Positions 1 to 8,130 of a stretch of 64,000 nt of DNA are shown here, one piece after another. A model generated the notes under the pieces. That model did not search any database. It was not told where the DNA came from and saw nothing but the letters and a program-made list of their open reading frames with translations. This DNA comes from an uncultured Clostridia bacterium (GTDB taxonomy: Bacteria; Bacillota; Clostridia; CAKSNL01; HGM11501), in NCBI GenBank assembly GCA_934476235.1, contig CAKSNL010000004.1, positions 124,001 to 188,000 of the forward strand. Reading direction: 5' to 3'. Numbering within the stretch: the stretch's first letter is position 1; every line of letters begins with the position of its first letter. The position numbers were made by a program, and so were the translations under genes.

Positions 1-986
1 AATTTTGACACTGCCTCCCTAACAAGATATGCAGTTTCTTCAGTATTGCGAATACCGCAGCCCAATAAAAGAGCGTCCGCCTTCGGAAAATATTTTTCCG
101 CCTTCCCGAAAGCTTCCCTCTTGAACGCGCCGTTTTCCGACGGGAGCGGAACAACCATCGCCTCCGTCAGCTTTGCCGATAAAATATTTCCTATCGCGTC
201 CGGCACCAGAACCGTCACAAGTCCGCACCCGGACTTTACCGCCGCCTCGGCGGACATATATGCCGCGCCCGACATGGATTCGGACCCCGTCAGCATGACA
301 AGGTGACCGTACGTTCCCTTGTGTGTGTTTTTCGCGCGCAGAGGAATACCTGCCGACTTCACGATGTATCTTTTCGTGTCGCCCACGGTGTCGGGCAGGA
401 AGATGTCCTTTATAACGACCTCGCCGGCATAATCCGCGCACGGGAACTGGAAAAGCCCCATCTTTGCAAAGGCAAATGTCACGGTTTTATCCGCCCTGAC
501 CGCCGCTCCGGCAACCGCTCCCGTGTCGGAATCGGCTCCGCTCGGGACATCGACCGATATTTTCATGCCCGTCTGCCCGTTCATGTATAAAATCATTTCC
601 TCCGCCTTTCCGGCAATCGGGCGCGAAAGTCCCGTTCCGAAAAGCGCGTCTATATATAGCTCGGCTTCGTTTGTTTCTCTTTCATAAAAATCGTTTATTT
701 TTATTCCGAGCTTAGATGCAATCTCCGCGTTTTTGTGGCGAACCGGGCAAAGCGTGAGAATCTCGACCTCGCACCCCGACAAAAAAAGCCTTCTCGCAAG
801 GGCAAACCCGTCCGCCCCGTTATTGCCGGGACCCGCCAGGATAACCGCGCTTTTCACCCTCGGGCACTCCTCATAAAGCGCCGACGCTGCGTTTTCGATT
901 AAAATCTCCTCGCCGATACCGTAAAGCTTTTCCGCGTTTTCATCCGCCTTACGCATAATATCCGATGTAACCGCTTTTAAATACAT
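1..986 (-). CDS. nnr: Bifunctional NAD(P)H-hydrate epimerase/dehydratase (partial, 3' end outside window)
   Basis: Repairs hydrated NAD(P)H: the N-terminal YjeF domain epimerises the hydrate and the C-terminal domain dehydrates it using ADP or ATP. The N-terminal half shows the YjeF_N motif GPGNNGADGFALARRL. The reading frame is still open at base 1, where it reads KADALLLGCGIRNTEET, which fits the start of the dehydratase domain, so the gene runs off the window edge. Start is ATG at 986, inside the last codons of acpS, so the two genes overlap by about 10 bases and are probably translationally coupled. The pairing of nnr with acpS is common in bacteria. Identification is confident; the missing C-terminus cannot be judged. 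Confidence 0.9.
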   Translation of the reverse strand, partial: MYLKAVTSDIMRKADENAEKLYGIGEEILIENAASALYEECPRVKSAVILAGPGNNGADGFALARRLFLSGCEVEILTLCPVRHKNAEIASKLGIKINDFYERETNEAELYIDALFGTGLSRPIAGKAEEMILYMNGQTGMKISVDVPSGADSDTGAVAGAAVRADKTVTFAFAKMGLFQFPCADYAGEVVIKDIFLPDTVGDTKRYIVKSAGIPLRAKNTHKGTYGHLVMLTGSESMSGAAYMSAEAAVKSGCGLVTVLVPDAIGNILSAKLTEAMVVPLPSENGAFKREAFGKAEKYFPKADALLLGCGIRNTEETAYLVREAVSK

Positions 987-1330
987 CCCTCTACCTCCGC
1001 AACCACAAACGCAACGGCATAATCCCCGTCGTGCGATATTGACAGGCTGAAAGAAAGCCCTTCCCCCAGCCCGTTTTTTAAATTAAAAAACGGCTTTCCC
1101 TCATCGTAGCACACCTCCGCGCCTTTTAAAACGCCGAAAATGCCCTTTCCGACCGATTTGGAAAAAGCCTCCTTCGCCGCAAAAATTCCCGCCGCCGTTT
1201 CATACATGCTGCGGCTTTCTTTGCAGTGCTTTATTTCGCTTTCGGTAAAACAGCGCGCCATAAGCCCCCGTTCGCAAAAGCGTTTCATTCTCTCTGTTCT
1301 GACAATGTCTGTCCCGATACCGTAAATCAT
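977..1330 (-). CDS. acpS: Holo-[acyl-carrier-protein] synthase
   Basis: Transfers 4'-phosphopantetheine from CoA to the acyl carrier protein of fatty acid synthesis. The 117-residue length is typical for AcpS. Diagnostic motifs are the N-terminal GTDIV (metal-binding Asp), FAAKEAFSKSVGKGI in the middle (catalytic Glu and Lys) and SISHDGDYAVAFVV near the C-terminus. The ATG at 1330 overlaps the stop of the upstream membrane-protein gene in an ATGA arrangement, and the 3' end overlaps nnr, so the three genes look like one tightly coupled minus-strand operon. Confidence 0.95.
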   Translation of the reverse strand: MIYGIGTDIVRTERMKRFCERGLMARCFTESEIKHCKESRSMYETAAGIFAAKEAFSKSVGKGIFGVLKGAEVCYDEGKPFFNLKNGLGEGLSFSLSISHDGDYAVAFVVAEVEGCI

Positions 1331-1821
1331 CCCTTAAAGCTCTTTCCCATATAGCAGCCGAACGCTTCCACCATCATCGGATTCGGGTCGATTATGACGG
1401 TTTCGCTCGCACCGTTATGCTTTCTCACAAGATAATAAAGGTTGTCCGATTTTTTTGACGGGCAAAGATATTCCCCCGCTTTCCCGGGCTCCGCCTTTCC
1501 GCCTTCGATGCACTCGGTAAGCTCAATGCTTTTAAGCCTTTTTCTGCTTCTTTTCGCGGTAACAAGGTCAATATCTATCACACTGTCGGTCAATATATAC
1601 TCATATTCCTTAAAAAGGAGCGAAGCAATAAGGTAATACGCTCCGTAAGCTGCCGCCGCCCATATGATCACCGCGGCAAATTTTAAATATACCGCGGAAA
1701 CGGCAAAAATAACGCCGGCGATAACGGCAATAAGAGCGGATAAAATAAGCTCCTTCGCGTCCGGAACCTTTCTTACCAGCCTTTCTGAAAAAAAGCTCCT
1801 GTTTTCATTTCGGTATGACAT
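1327..1821 (-). CDS. Two-helix membrane protein of unknown function
   Basis: Encodes about 164 residues with two hydrophobic helices (roughly residues 23-65) and a basic cytoplasmic-looking C-terminal half that ends in an NPMMVEAFGCYM segment. I place the start at ATG 1821 because AAGGAGTG lies 5 bases upstream; an in-frame ATG at 1869 has no such site. It resembles small conserved clostridial membrane proteins, but I cannot assign a function. It overlaps acpS by four bases and is probably cotranscribed with acpS and nnr. Confidence 0.7.
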   Translation of the reverse strand: MSYRNENRSFFSERLVRKVPDAKELILSALIAVIAGVIFAVSAVYLKFAAVIIWAAAAYGAYYLIASLLFKEYEYILTDSVIDIDLVTAKRSRKRLKSIELTECIEGGKAEPGKAGEYLCPSKKSDNLYYLVRKHNGASETVIIDPNPMMVEAFGCYMGKSFKG

Positions 1822-1987
1822 ATTCTCACTCCTTGTTTGTTCTTCGCTTTTTTTCTTTATCGCACGCATTTATTCAGCGCCGCGAAGGGCGGCTTTTGCC
1901 GTGTGAAAATTATATCGCGCGCGAAGGCATTTTATAAATGCTTTTCGCGAAGTATATAATTTTCAGCGAGCGGCTAAATCCAGCCTC

Positions 1988-2345
1988 TTTGCGGGTGCAT
2001 TATAATTCAAACAATAATGCCTTCAAGCCGGCGTAAAAATTTTTGATTGGTGCGAAAACTCTTGCTCGCAAGAAAGTTTTCGTATCATATCAAAATAAGC
2101 GAGTCCGCGCTTTCCCGGCGGGCGTATTATAATGCGAGCAATAAATGCTTGCTTGCAACGGGTTTTTGCGGTGCATTGGAAAGTCCGCGCTCTTTGCGGG
2201 CGTATTATAATGTGAGCGAAAACTCTTGCCTGCACGGGCTCTTTGCGATGCATTGGAAAGTCCGCGCTCTTTGCGGGCGTATTATAATGCGAGCAATAAA
2301 TGCTTGCTTGCAAGGGCATTTTTGCGAAGCATTAGAAAAGCGAAT
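1988..2345. repeat. Degenerate 77-80 bp tandem repeats in a gene-free stretch
   Basis: The interval 1870-2530 has no convincing gene. It contains at least three consecutive copies of a unit starting TCCGCGCT (2104, 2184, 2261), with weaker outer copies at about 1990 and 2420. Each unit carries GCGGGCGTATTATAATG, followed by GAGCAATAAATGCTTGC or a variant. The spacings are 80 and 77 bases. Open frames through the tract simply translate the repeat in different frames and lack ribosome binding sites. Confidence 0.8.
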
Positions 2346-2390
2346 GCGCGGCGGGACCCGTCGCGCCCGGGGGCTTTTAAGCCACCGGTG

Positions 2391-2415
2391 CTATTGCTCT
2401 TTTTAAGAGCAATAG
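2391..2415. repeat. Perfect 11-bp inverted repeat (hairpin)
   Basis: Arms CTATTGCTCTT (2391-2401) and AAGAGCAATAG (2405-2415) with a 3-base loop close the repeat tract. No T-run follows on either strand, so it is a hairpin rather than a clear terminator. Confidence 0.6.
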
Positions 2416-2527
2416 CTTATGAGCGTATTATACCACACCGTTTCCAAAAAAACAAGTGCTTAAGTAACTTTAGCCTCTCCCGGTCGATCCATGCAGCTTT
2501 TTGCCGAATCTTCCGGATACAATAAAA

Positions 2528-2543
2528 CCGCCCTAAAAGGCGG
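2528..2543 (-). terminator. Intrinsic terminator overlapping the stop of the 78-aa gene
   Basis: On the minus strand the stem CCGCC/GGCGG is followed by TTTTATT. The stop codon of the gene at 2533-2769 lies in the loop. Confidence 0.6.
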
Positions 2544-2769
2544 ACGTCAAAGTTATGGTCGCAAAGTCATGATCCTCTGCGACCGGTAGTAGGTGTCCCG
2601 GTAAAACATCGTTATCTGCCAGAACATTTAAAAACTTTTCTGCTGCGGCGACTGTAATTTCCCCGATTACAACCGCCTTTTCATATTCGTTTTCACGAAT
2701 TATGAAAATAAAACCGTCATTTCCCTCCTCCATAATATATTCCGTGTCTGACTTTATTATTTTCCTCAT
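2533..2769 (-). CDS. Small acidic hypothetical protein
   Basis: 78 residues, probably soluble: charged N-terminus MRKIIKSDTEY, then alternating hydrophobic and acidic residues. The start is supported by GGAGGG 8 bases upstream of ATG 2769, and the end by a terminator over the stop codon, so it is a self-contained transcription unit. I do not recognise the family. It could be a small regulatory or binding protein; nothing in the neighbourhood suggests a role. Confidence 0.55.
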   Translation of the reverse strand: MRKIIKSDTEYIMEEGNDGFIFIIRENEYEKAVVIGEITVAAAEKFLNVLADNDVLPGHLLPVAEDHDFATITLTSAF

Positions 2770-3067
2770 CCTGTCATCCCTCCGTATCCTCTATTAAGTT
2801 TAAACCATTTCGGAGGATTTGTCCAGTGCTTTTTTGTTTGCCCCTCTCACGCAAATAATCTGCTGAGTATCTTGGGCGCGGTAAAAACGCAAATTTTGCC
2901 GTAGCGCCCCGAAACTCGGATGCCGTTTGTAAGCGCCCGTAACAATTATTTAACAATATATGTAAATATTCCACAATATACAACTTGATTTTGCTCCGAA
3001 GCTATACTAATATAATAAATATTACGAGTGTATTCGACATATATGTTTGTAAAAAAGGGTGATTTCA

Positions 3068-3295
3068 TTGAAATATCTGCTTTTTTCATGGCTTAAACTG
3101 CGGGATGTGACCCGTTTTGTTATTATTTTCGGTGCGGCATTTTCCTTTGTCCCGGCGCTTTTTGCAATGCTTTGCCGAGGTAAAGATATCTTCTCCTCGC
3201 TCGCCCTTATCCGCGAGTCCTCACATCTTTTATCATCTTCAGTCTTTTTCTCGGTTTTAACCGAATTGATTTCAAAAGACAAAAAGAACAGGTAA
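3068..3295 (+). CDS. Small membrane protein of unknown function
   Basis: About 75 residues from a TTG start at 3068, with AAGGGTG 6 bases upstream; an in-frame GTG at 3059 overlaps that site. Hydrophobic stretches at roughly residues 14-37 and 45-65 suggest one or two membrane helices, and the C-terminus is basic (SKDKKNR). It ends just before a bidirectional terminator shared with rpmB. No family recognised. The interval 2790-3060 upstream shows no other gene. Confidence 0.45.
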   Translation: MKYLLFSWLKLRDVTRFVIIFGAAFSFVPALFAMLCRGKDIFSSLALIRESSHLLSSSVFFSVLTELISKDKKNR

Positions 3296-3308
3296 AACCT
3301 GTTCTTTT
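3282..3308. terminator. Bidirectional terminator between small ORF and rpmB
   Basis: Perfect 12-bp stem AAAAGAACAGGT/ACCTGTTCTTTT with an AAA loop. The A- and T-rich flanks can serve converging transcripts. Confidence 0.8.
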
Positions 3309-3330
3309 AATAAGCTTATATTCAGATAAA

Positions 3331-3519
3331 TCAGATAGCGCGAACTATCTTGCCCGAACGCAGGCAGCGTGAGCAAACCGATACGGTCTTGGGAGTGCCG
3401 TTAACGAGCGCTCTTACCTTCTTAACGTTAGCTTTCCACGTTCTGTTGCTTCTTCTATGAGAATGGCTGACTCTGATTCCGAATGTTACGCCTTTTCCGC
3501 AAACATCACATTTTGCCAT
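3331..3519 (-). CDS. rpmB: 50S ribosomal protein L28
   Basis: 62-residue L28 of the large ribosomal subunit. The start MAKCDVCGKG and the SHSHRRSNRTWKANV segment are typical. Two CxxC pairs (residues 4-7 and about 49-52, CSRC) mark the zinc-binding form of L28. The gene is monocistronic, with an upstream GGAGGTG site and a strong terminator downstream at 3282-3308. Confidence 0.96.
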   Translation of the reverse strand: MAKCDVCGKGVTFGIRVSHSHRRSNRTWKANVKKVRALVNGTPKTVSVCSRCLRSGKIVRAI

Positions 3520-3687
3520 TTAAAACACCTCCATTTCGTCACGGTAAATATTATAATAACAGATTTTAAAAGATTTTGCAAGTGTTTTTTTAAAAAAATC
3601 GAAAATTTAGCGACTTTATATAAAAACGCGCTCCCGTTTTATTCATTTCTCCTAAATTTAAAATAATATAATTGTAAAATTTTTTTC

Positions 3688-3716
3688 TTTACACCGTCTT
3701 TTTCCGATAGTATAAT
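3688..3716 (+). promoter_or_regulatory. Sigma-A promoter for the aldolase-corA pair
   Basis: TTTACA (3688-3693), 17-bp spacer, TATAAT (3711-3716), about 35 bases before the aldolase start. Confidence 0.75.
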
Positions 3717-3750
3717 AAAGATATAAATATATTAAAGAAAGGATTTTGTT

Positions 3751-5043
3751 ATGAATTTTAAGCTTATGCACCCGGCGGATCAGCTCGTTCTCATAATGGA
3801 GCGCATCTACTCCTACGGAATGACAACTACGTCCGGCGGCAACCTTTCGATTCTTGACGATAACGGCGACATATGGATTACGCCCGCCGGCATCGACAAG
3901 GGTTCCCTGACGCGCGACGATATGGTGCGGGTTACCCCGTCCGGCGAAATCATCGGCAGGCACAAGCCCTCCTCGGAATTTCCGTTCCACAGTATAATAT
4001 ATAAAAGGCGCCCGGACATAAAGGCGGTGCTTCACGCACATCCCCCGGCACTTTTGGGCTTTTCCATTGCGAGAATGGTGCCCGAAACGAACATTATCCC
4101 GAATATAGACACTGTCTGCGGCGAGGTGCGCTATGCGCCCTATGAGCTTCCCGGAAGCCGTGAGCTTTCGGAGAACATCGCAAACGTGTTTTCTGAGGGC
4201 GTTTCAACGGTCATGCTCGAAAATCACGGCGTTGTTGTCGGAAAGAGCGACCTTTTCGAGGCGTTCAAGGCGTTCGAAACGCTTGACTACTGCGCCAGAA
4301 TCCAGCTTCAGGCGACGAAAATCGGAGCTCTTCACACTCTTTCGGACCGCGCGATTGCAGTCGCCGAGGCTAAAAACAACGTCCGCTTAAGCGAATTTGT
4401 TCCCGAGGGCTTTTCAAGCCCCGAAAAAGAGGCGCGCGCCTCCATGTGCTCGCTTATTAAGAGAGCGTATCACCAGCGCCTTTTCACAAGCTCGCAGGGC
4501 ACATTTTCCGAAAGGATGCCCGACGGCGGATTCATCATCACTCCCTACGGCAAGGACAGGAAGTATTTGGAGCCCGAGGATCTTGTCAAAATCCAGGGAA
4601 ACATGAAGGAGCTTGGCAAAAACCCGAGCCGCAGTGTGCTCTTCCATAAATTTATTTACGATATTCATCCGGAGATAAATTCCGTGATTCTGGCGCATCC
4701 GCCGAACCTCATGGCTTTCTCCGTGTCGGACGCGGTTCTTGACTCGCGCATTATTCCCGAAAGCTACATAATGCTCCGTGACGTTGAAAAGCTGCCCTTC
4801 GGCTCGACGTACTTAGAGCCCGAGGAAACGGCTAAAAAGCTTAGCCTTAAAACGCCCGTCACGCTTGTAGAGAACGAGTGCTGCATCGTTATGGGAACGT
4901 CGCTCTTAAACGCGTTTGACCGCCTTGAGGTTGCCGAGTACAGTGCCAAGGCGATTGTCAACGCCGAAACGCTCGGCAAAATGGTAAAGATAGACGACTC
5001 CGAGATTGACCGCATCATTGACGCTTTTAATTTGGAACGGTAA
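3751..5043 (+). CDS. Class II aldolase/adducin family protein with two tandem domains
   Basis: 430 residues made of two consecutive class II aldolase/adducin-type domains. Domain 1 (about 5-205) keeps the zinc site and catalytic residues of fuculose- or ribulose-phosphate aldolases and epimerases: Glu76 in SSEFPFH, His95 and His97 in LHAHPP, His159 in LENHG. Domain 2 (about 225-430) has the same fold signature but has lost most of them: Ser295 in place of the Glu, Leu314 in place of the first His, Glu376 in place of the third His; only His316 remains. A single-domain enzyme is about 210-230 residues, so this is an internal duplication with one probably non-catalytic half. It is followed one base later by the corA-like gene. 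The substrate is unknown. Confidence 0.85.
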   Translation: MNFKLMHPADQLVLIMERIYSYGMTTTSGGNLSILDDNGDIWITPAGIDKGSLTRDDMVRVTPSGEIIGRHKPSSEFPFHSIIYKRRPDIKAVLHAHPPALLGFSIARMVPETNIIPNIDTVCGEVRYAPYELPGSRELSENIANVFSEGVSTVMLENHGVVVGKSDLFEAFKAFETLDYCARIQLQATKIGALHTLSDRAIAVAEAKNNVRLSEFVPEGFSSPEKEARASMCSLIKRAYHQRLFTSSQGTFSERMPDGGFIITPYGKDRKYLEPEDLVKIQGNMKELGKNPSRSVLFHKFIYDIHPEINSVILAHPPNLMAFSVSDAVLDSRIIPESYIMLRDVEKLPFGSTYLEPEETAKKLSLKTPVTLVENECCIVMGTSLLNAFDRLEVAEYSAKAIVNAETLGKMVKIDDSEIDRIIDAFNLER

Positions 5044-5044
5044 A

Positions 5045-5884
5045 ATGAAGGATATTTTACTTTTTCAAAATGCCGCCAAGGTGTCCGGATTCATGGACAG
5101 TCACGTGTTTTCCTATATCAACGAGGGGCAGACGGAAAGCTTCGAGGGCTTTGAGAATTTTGACCTTCTGGCTTTTGATTATTACGATGTCAAAAGCGAC
5201 TCGGTAAAAACTCCGAAAATAATGATTTATATCGACCGCGAGGACCTTTTCTTCTTCTGCGAGAATGACTCCGCGCTTTCGGCGGTCACTCGCATGACGG
5301 ATTCCTTATTTGAAAACAGGACGAACGAGGAAGCGCTTTACGCCTTCTTCGTCCGTCTCTTAAAGGGCGATATGGATTCTCTGGACGCGTTTGAGCAAAA
5401 AATCGACGCGCACGAGAACGCGCTTTTTTCCTCGTCCGAACGCGTTGCGGTAAAAACGATATCCGGGCTTCGGAAGGAGCTTTTGCGGCGCAAGCGGTAT
5501 TATGAGCAGCTCGTTTCGATATTTGACGAAATGAGCGCGAACGACAACGCGCTTTTGTCCGACAATATTGCCCGCCGTATCGCAGTTTTGGGCACGAGGA
5601 CGGACAGGTTTTTGAGCGCGGTCGTAAACCTTCAGGAGAATGTAACGCAGATGCGCGAGGCGTACCAGTCCCGTCTTTCGATAAAGCAAAATGAACTGAT
5701 GAAGCTTTTCACGGTCGTGACCGTTATATTTCTGCCTCTGACGCTTATTGCAGGCTGGTACGGCATGAATTTTAAGTTTATGCCGGAATTATATTCGCCG
5801 TACGGTTACCCGGCGGTAATTTTAGTCAGCGTTGCAATCGTCATCTTGCTCATCTGGTACTTTAAAAAGAAAAAATGGCTGTAG
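5045..5884 (+). CDS. corA: CorA-type divalent metal transporter
   Basis: 279-residue inner-membrane magnesium/cobalt channel of the CorA family. The long soluble, helical N-terminal region (about 1-215) is followed by two membrane helices, with the family signature GMN at residues 240-242 (WYGMNF) and a basic tail KKKKWL. I take ATG 5045, immediately after the aldolase stop, because longer versions would begin inside the aldolase gene. It is probably translated by coupling from the aldolase transcript. The metal specificity cannot be read from sequence. Confidence 0.9.
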   Translation: MKDILLFQNAAKVSGFMDSHVFSYINEGQTESFEGFENFDLLAFDYYDVKSDSVKTPKIMIYIDREDLFFFCENDSALSAVTRMTDSLFENRTNEEALYAFFVRLLKGDMDSLDAFEQKIDAHENALFSSSERVAVKTISGLRKELLRRKRYYEQLVSIFDEMSANDNALLSDNIARRIAVLGTRTDRFLSAVVNLQENVTQMREAYQSRLSIKQNELMKLFTVVTVIFLPLTLIAGWYGMNFKFMPELYSPYGYPAVILVSVAIVILLIWYFKKKKWL

Positions 5885-5919
5885 AAAGGTCGGCGGAAAT
5901 TATCCGCCGACCTTTTTTT
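5885..5919. terminator. Terminator between corA and GH13 gene
   Basis: 13-bp stem AAAGGTCGGCGGA/TCCGCCGACCTTT with a 5-base loop, followed by a T-run on the plus strand; it also lies at the end of the converging GH13 gene. Confidence 0.85.
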
Positions 5920-7252
5920 AATATTCAAATACCGTATAGCCCTTGGGGGAAGCGGTAACCTTAAGCTCTTTGCCCGATTTTACTATGCTGACATGAGATG
6001 AAATGAGCACTCTTTCAGGCTCATGACCAAGAGAAACCGTGAATTCCTCCTTCTCACCCGAGGTGTTGATTATAACCGCGAAACGCTTTTTACCCTTCTC
6101 TCTTTTATATGTCCAGACCTTCTCCGGGCACGAATTTTCAAGCCACTCAAACGACCCGTCATAAAACGCCGGATTATCCTTTCTCATTGCGGCAAGCTTT
6201 TTTAAGAACGAGCGGCGCTTTTTGCCCTCTTTGGTGAGCGCGTTTTCCCAGTTGATATAAAGCTTTCCGAAATCGCGGTTCGACCAGAGCGAGTGGCGCG
6301 CGTCATCGCATGCCTCGTTTCCGTTGTATAAAAGCGGGACGCCGTCCATTGTGTACATGAATATGAATCCGGCTTCCATTCCGTTATGCCCGAACGATTT
6401 TTCATAACGGTTATTGTAGCTGTCGCTTGCCGTGTCGTGGTTATCCATATAGCGGATGCATCTTCCGCCCTCGGGGTATGTATCGTGAACGTGCTGCCAC
6501 TCCGTGCGCGTTAATTCCGCGCTTTCAGTACCGGCAAGCGCGCGGCACATATGGGCGTTAAGTCCGAAGCTGTAGTCAAGGTCGAATCCCTCAACCAAAA
6601 AGTCGCCTCTAACGCCCTCGTTTAACATTACGATTCCGGGCTTGATCTTCTCAATTCTCTTTCTGCCCTCGATCCAGAAATCGAGCGGCACTCTGTCGCC
6701 GACGTCGCAGCGGTAGCCGTCAATGTCAAACTTCTCCACGAAATACTCCATATTGCGCCAGAGATATTCCCTTAATTCCTTGCTTTCAAAGTTTATGCCG
6801 GGGAAATGCCAGTCAAGGTCAACGGGATTTCCCGCCTCGTCGCGCAGAATGAAATCCGGGTGGTCCTTTATGAACACCGCCTTGGGTCCGCAGTGAAGGT
6901 ACACAAGGTCCAAAAGCACCTTAAGCCCCAATTTATGCGCATATTTGACGAAAGATAAAAGGTCCTCATCCGTGCCGTACTCGGGGTCAATCTTATAATA
7001 ATCGCTCATGCGGTAAGGGTTTTTCGGGTTGTCAAAGCCGCTCTTTGCGTGTCTGTCGCTCCAGTGGCTTTTATCCATATCGTCGTCCATTTCAAATATC
7101 GGGCAGAGGTACACGTGCGTAACGCCGATTTCCTTCACCTCGGGCAGCATTTTCTCAGCCGCCGCAAGCGTTCCCTCGCTCGTGAACGCTCTCGGGAATA
7201 TCTGATAGAACACGCTTTTTTTAAGCTCTTCGCTCATTTTTCTTGCTTTCAT
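5918..7252 (-). CDS. GH13 alpha-amylase family glycoside hydrolase, intracellular
   Basis: 444 residues without a signal peptide, so probably cytoplasmic. The (beta/alpha)8 amylase catalytic core is clear: nucleophile Asp183 in DGYRCDVG, acid/base Glu212 in VMLNEG, and the stabilising Asp273 in MDNHD. A short beta-rich C-terminal domain (about 370-444) follows. It probably cleaves or rearranges alpha-glucans or maltodextrins; the exact specificity (neopullulanase-like, oligo-glucosidase, transferase) is not decidable. ATG 7252 is preceded by AAGGAGG at 8 bases; a TTG one codon earlier is less likely. No transport or regulatory gene is adjacent. Confidence 0.85.
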   Translation of the reverse strand: MKARKMSEELKKSVFYQIFPRAFTSEGTLAAAEKMLPEVKEIGVTHVYLCPIFEMDDDMDKSHWSDRHAKSGFDNPKNPYRMSDYYKIDPEYGTDEDLLSFVKYAHKLGLKVLLDLVYLHCGPKAVFIKDHPDFILRDEAGNPVDLDWHFPGINFESKELREYLWRNMEYFVEKFDIDGYRCDVGDRVPLDFWIEGRKRIEKIKPGIVMLNEGVRGDFLVEGFDLDYSFGLNAHMCRALAGTESAELTRTEWQHVHDTYPEGGRCIRYMDNHDTASDSYNNRYEKSFGHNGMEAGFIFMYTMDGVPLLYNGNEACDDARHSLWSNRDFGKLYINWENALTKEGKKRRSFLKKLAAMRKDNPAFYDGSFEWLENSCPEKVWTYKREKGKKRFAVIINTSGEKEEFTVSLGHEPERVLISSHVSIVKSGKELKVTASPKGYTVFEY

Positions 7253-7370
7253 CAATAACTCCTCCTTTTTCGTATATTAAGACTATACACCAAAAAGGGG
7301 ACTAAGTAAATAAATAAAACAACCCTATATTTATACTTTTCGGCACAAAAAGATGGTTGTTTTATTAAAA

Positions 7371-7733
7371 TCACTTCATCAGGTAGTCCAAAATAACCGT
7401 TACCAGGCGAAGGGTCAAAATATGGATGCTGATAAATATATATACTATTCCGATGCCGCCCCCTATTCCCGTGATAAACCGGCGGCAGTTATTGCTTTCC
7501 CGCTTAAACACCAATTGAACCGTACCGTCCGCTATCATCGGAATCAGCAGCAACGGAAAAACAAAATTATGCCTGCACTTCGTGATTATTGCCAAAATGA
7601 TACCGATAAAATATCCCGCCAAAATACCGGTGCACCTTGAACACAAAGGGAACTGCTTTCCGTTAATGAAAAAGGATCTTTCCGGCTTCTGATGGCACAT
7701 AAACGCAATTGCAAGAAATTTTTTTACGGTCAT
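7371..7733 (-). CDS. DUF2085 family membrane protein
   Basis: 120 residues with a conserved N-terminal Cys/His patch (CHQKPERSFF, then FPLCSRCTG at about residues 28-36) followed by three hydrophobic helices and the motif ADGTVQL. These are features of the DUF2085 membrane family, whose function is unknown. Its ATG 7733 would directly follow the ancestral stop (7734-7736) of the zinc-ribbon gene upstream, so the two were probably a coupled operon before that gene was frameshifted. Confidence 0.75.
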   Translation of the reverse strand: MTVKKFLAIAFMCHQKPERSFFINGKQFPLCSRCTGILAGYFIGIILAIITKCRHNFVFPLLLIPMIADGTVQLVFKRESNNCRRFITGIGGGIGIVYIFISIHILTLRLVTVILDYLMK

Positions 7734-7755
7734 TTAATAGTAATAAAGAGACGCC

Positions 7756-8055
7756 TCAAAGATCGCCGCAATTATTGCATATATTATATATAATACAATC
7801 ATATAATACAATCGCGGCAATAAACCCGATAAGAGCGCCCTTTCCCGCAGACATTGCCTTAAGCGGTGTCCCGTCCTTCCATACCAAATACAAAATCAGT
7901 CCTACGACGGGAATACAAAAGCCTAAAAGTCCCCATCCGAAGCTGCTTGCATCCTGCGAACTTGCGGCTGTCATTTCTTTTTGCGGACATCCGCATGCGG
8001 GACATATTACCGCCTCATCCATAATTTCTTTTCCGCACTTTGAACAATATTTCAT
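7756..8055 (-). pseudogene. Zinc-ribbon membrane protein with C-terminus shifted by a 13-bp duplication
   Basis: 99 residues: an N-terminal zinc ribbon (MKYCSKCGKE, then CPACGCPQ), a linker, and two hydrophobic helices. The last residues read YDCIIYNICNNCGDL because a perfect 13-bp tandem duplication (7788-7800 and 7801-7813) shifts the frame. With one copy removed the frame reads on as YIIYAIIAAIFEASLYYY and stops at 7734-7736, exactly next to the following ATG. Start ATG 8055 has AAGGAAGG upstream. It may still make a membrane protein with an altered tail. Its promoter is flanked by operators of the divergent XRE gene. Confidence 0.7.
7788..7813. repeat. Perfect 13-bp tandem duplication inside the zinc-ribbon gene
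   Basis: ATATAATACAATC occurs twice head to tail. Because 13 is not a multiple of three it changes the reading frame of the gene on the minus strand. Confidence 0.9.
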
Positions 8056-8071
8056 ATATAATCCTTCCTTT

Positions 8072-8090
8072 TGACATTTACTGAATGTCA
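8072..8090. promoter_or_regulatory. Operator 1 (TGACAWKTACTRAATGTCA)
   Basis: TGACATTTACTGAATGTCA, a dyad with perfect 7-bp arms, lies between the -10 box and ribosome binding site of the zinc-ribbon gene. It matches operator 2 at 16 of 19 positions. Confidence 0.65.
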
Positions 8091-8101
8091 TTTTTAACGC
8101 T

Positions 8102-8130
8102 ATTATAGCATATAATTTCTTTATTGACAA
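8102..8130 (-). promoter_or_regulatory. Promoter of the zinc-ribbon gene
   Basis: On the minus strand: TTGTCA (8130-8125), 17-bp spacer, TATAAT (8107-8102). The -35 box lies inside operator 2. Confidence 0.65.

Noticed and set aside
2047..2406. Cysteine-rich frames in the 2.0-2.5 kb repeat tract
   Set aside because: The 'protein' repeats RSLRAYYN...CLLA only because the DNA repeats; equivalent frames exist in other phases and none has a ribosome binding site.
2774..2983. 69-codon minus-strand frame upstream of the 78-aa gene
   Set aside because: No ribosome binding site, mixed composition, and it overlaps the likely control region of the 78-aa gene.
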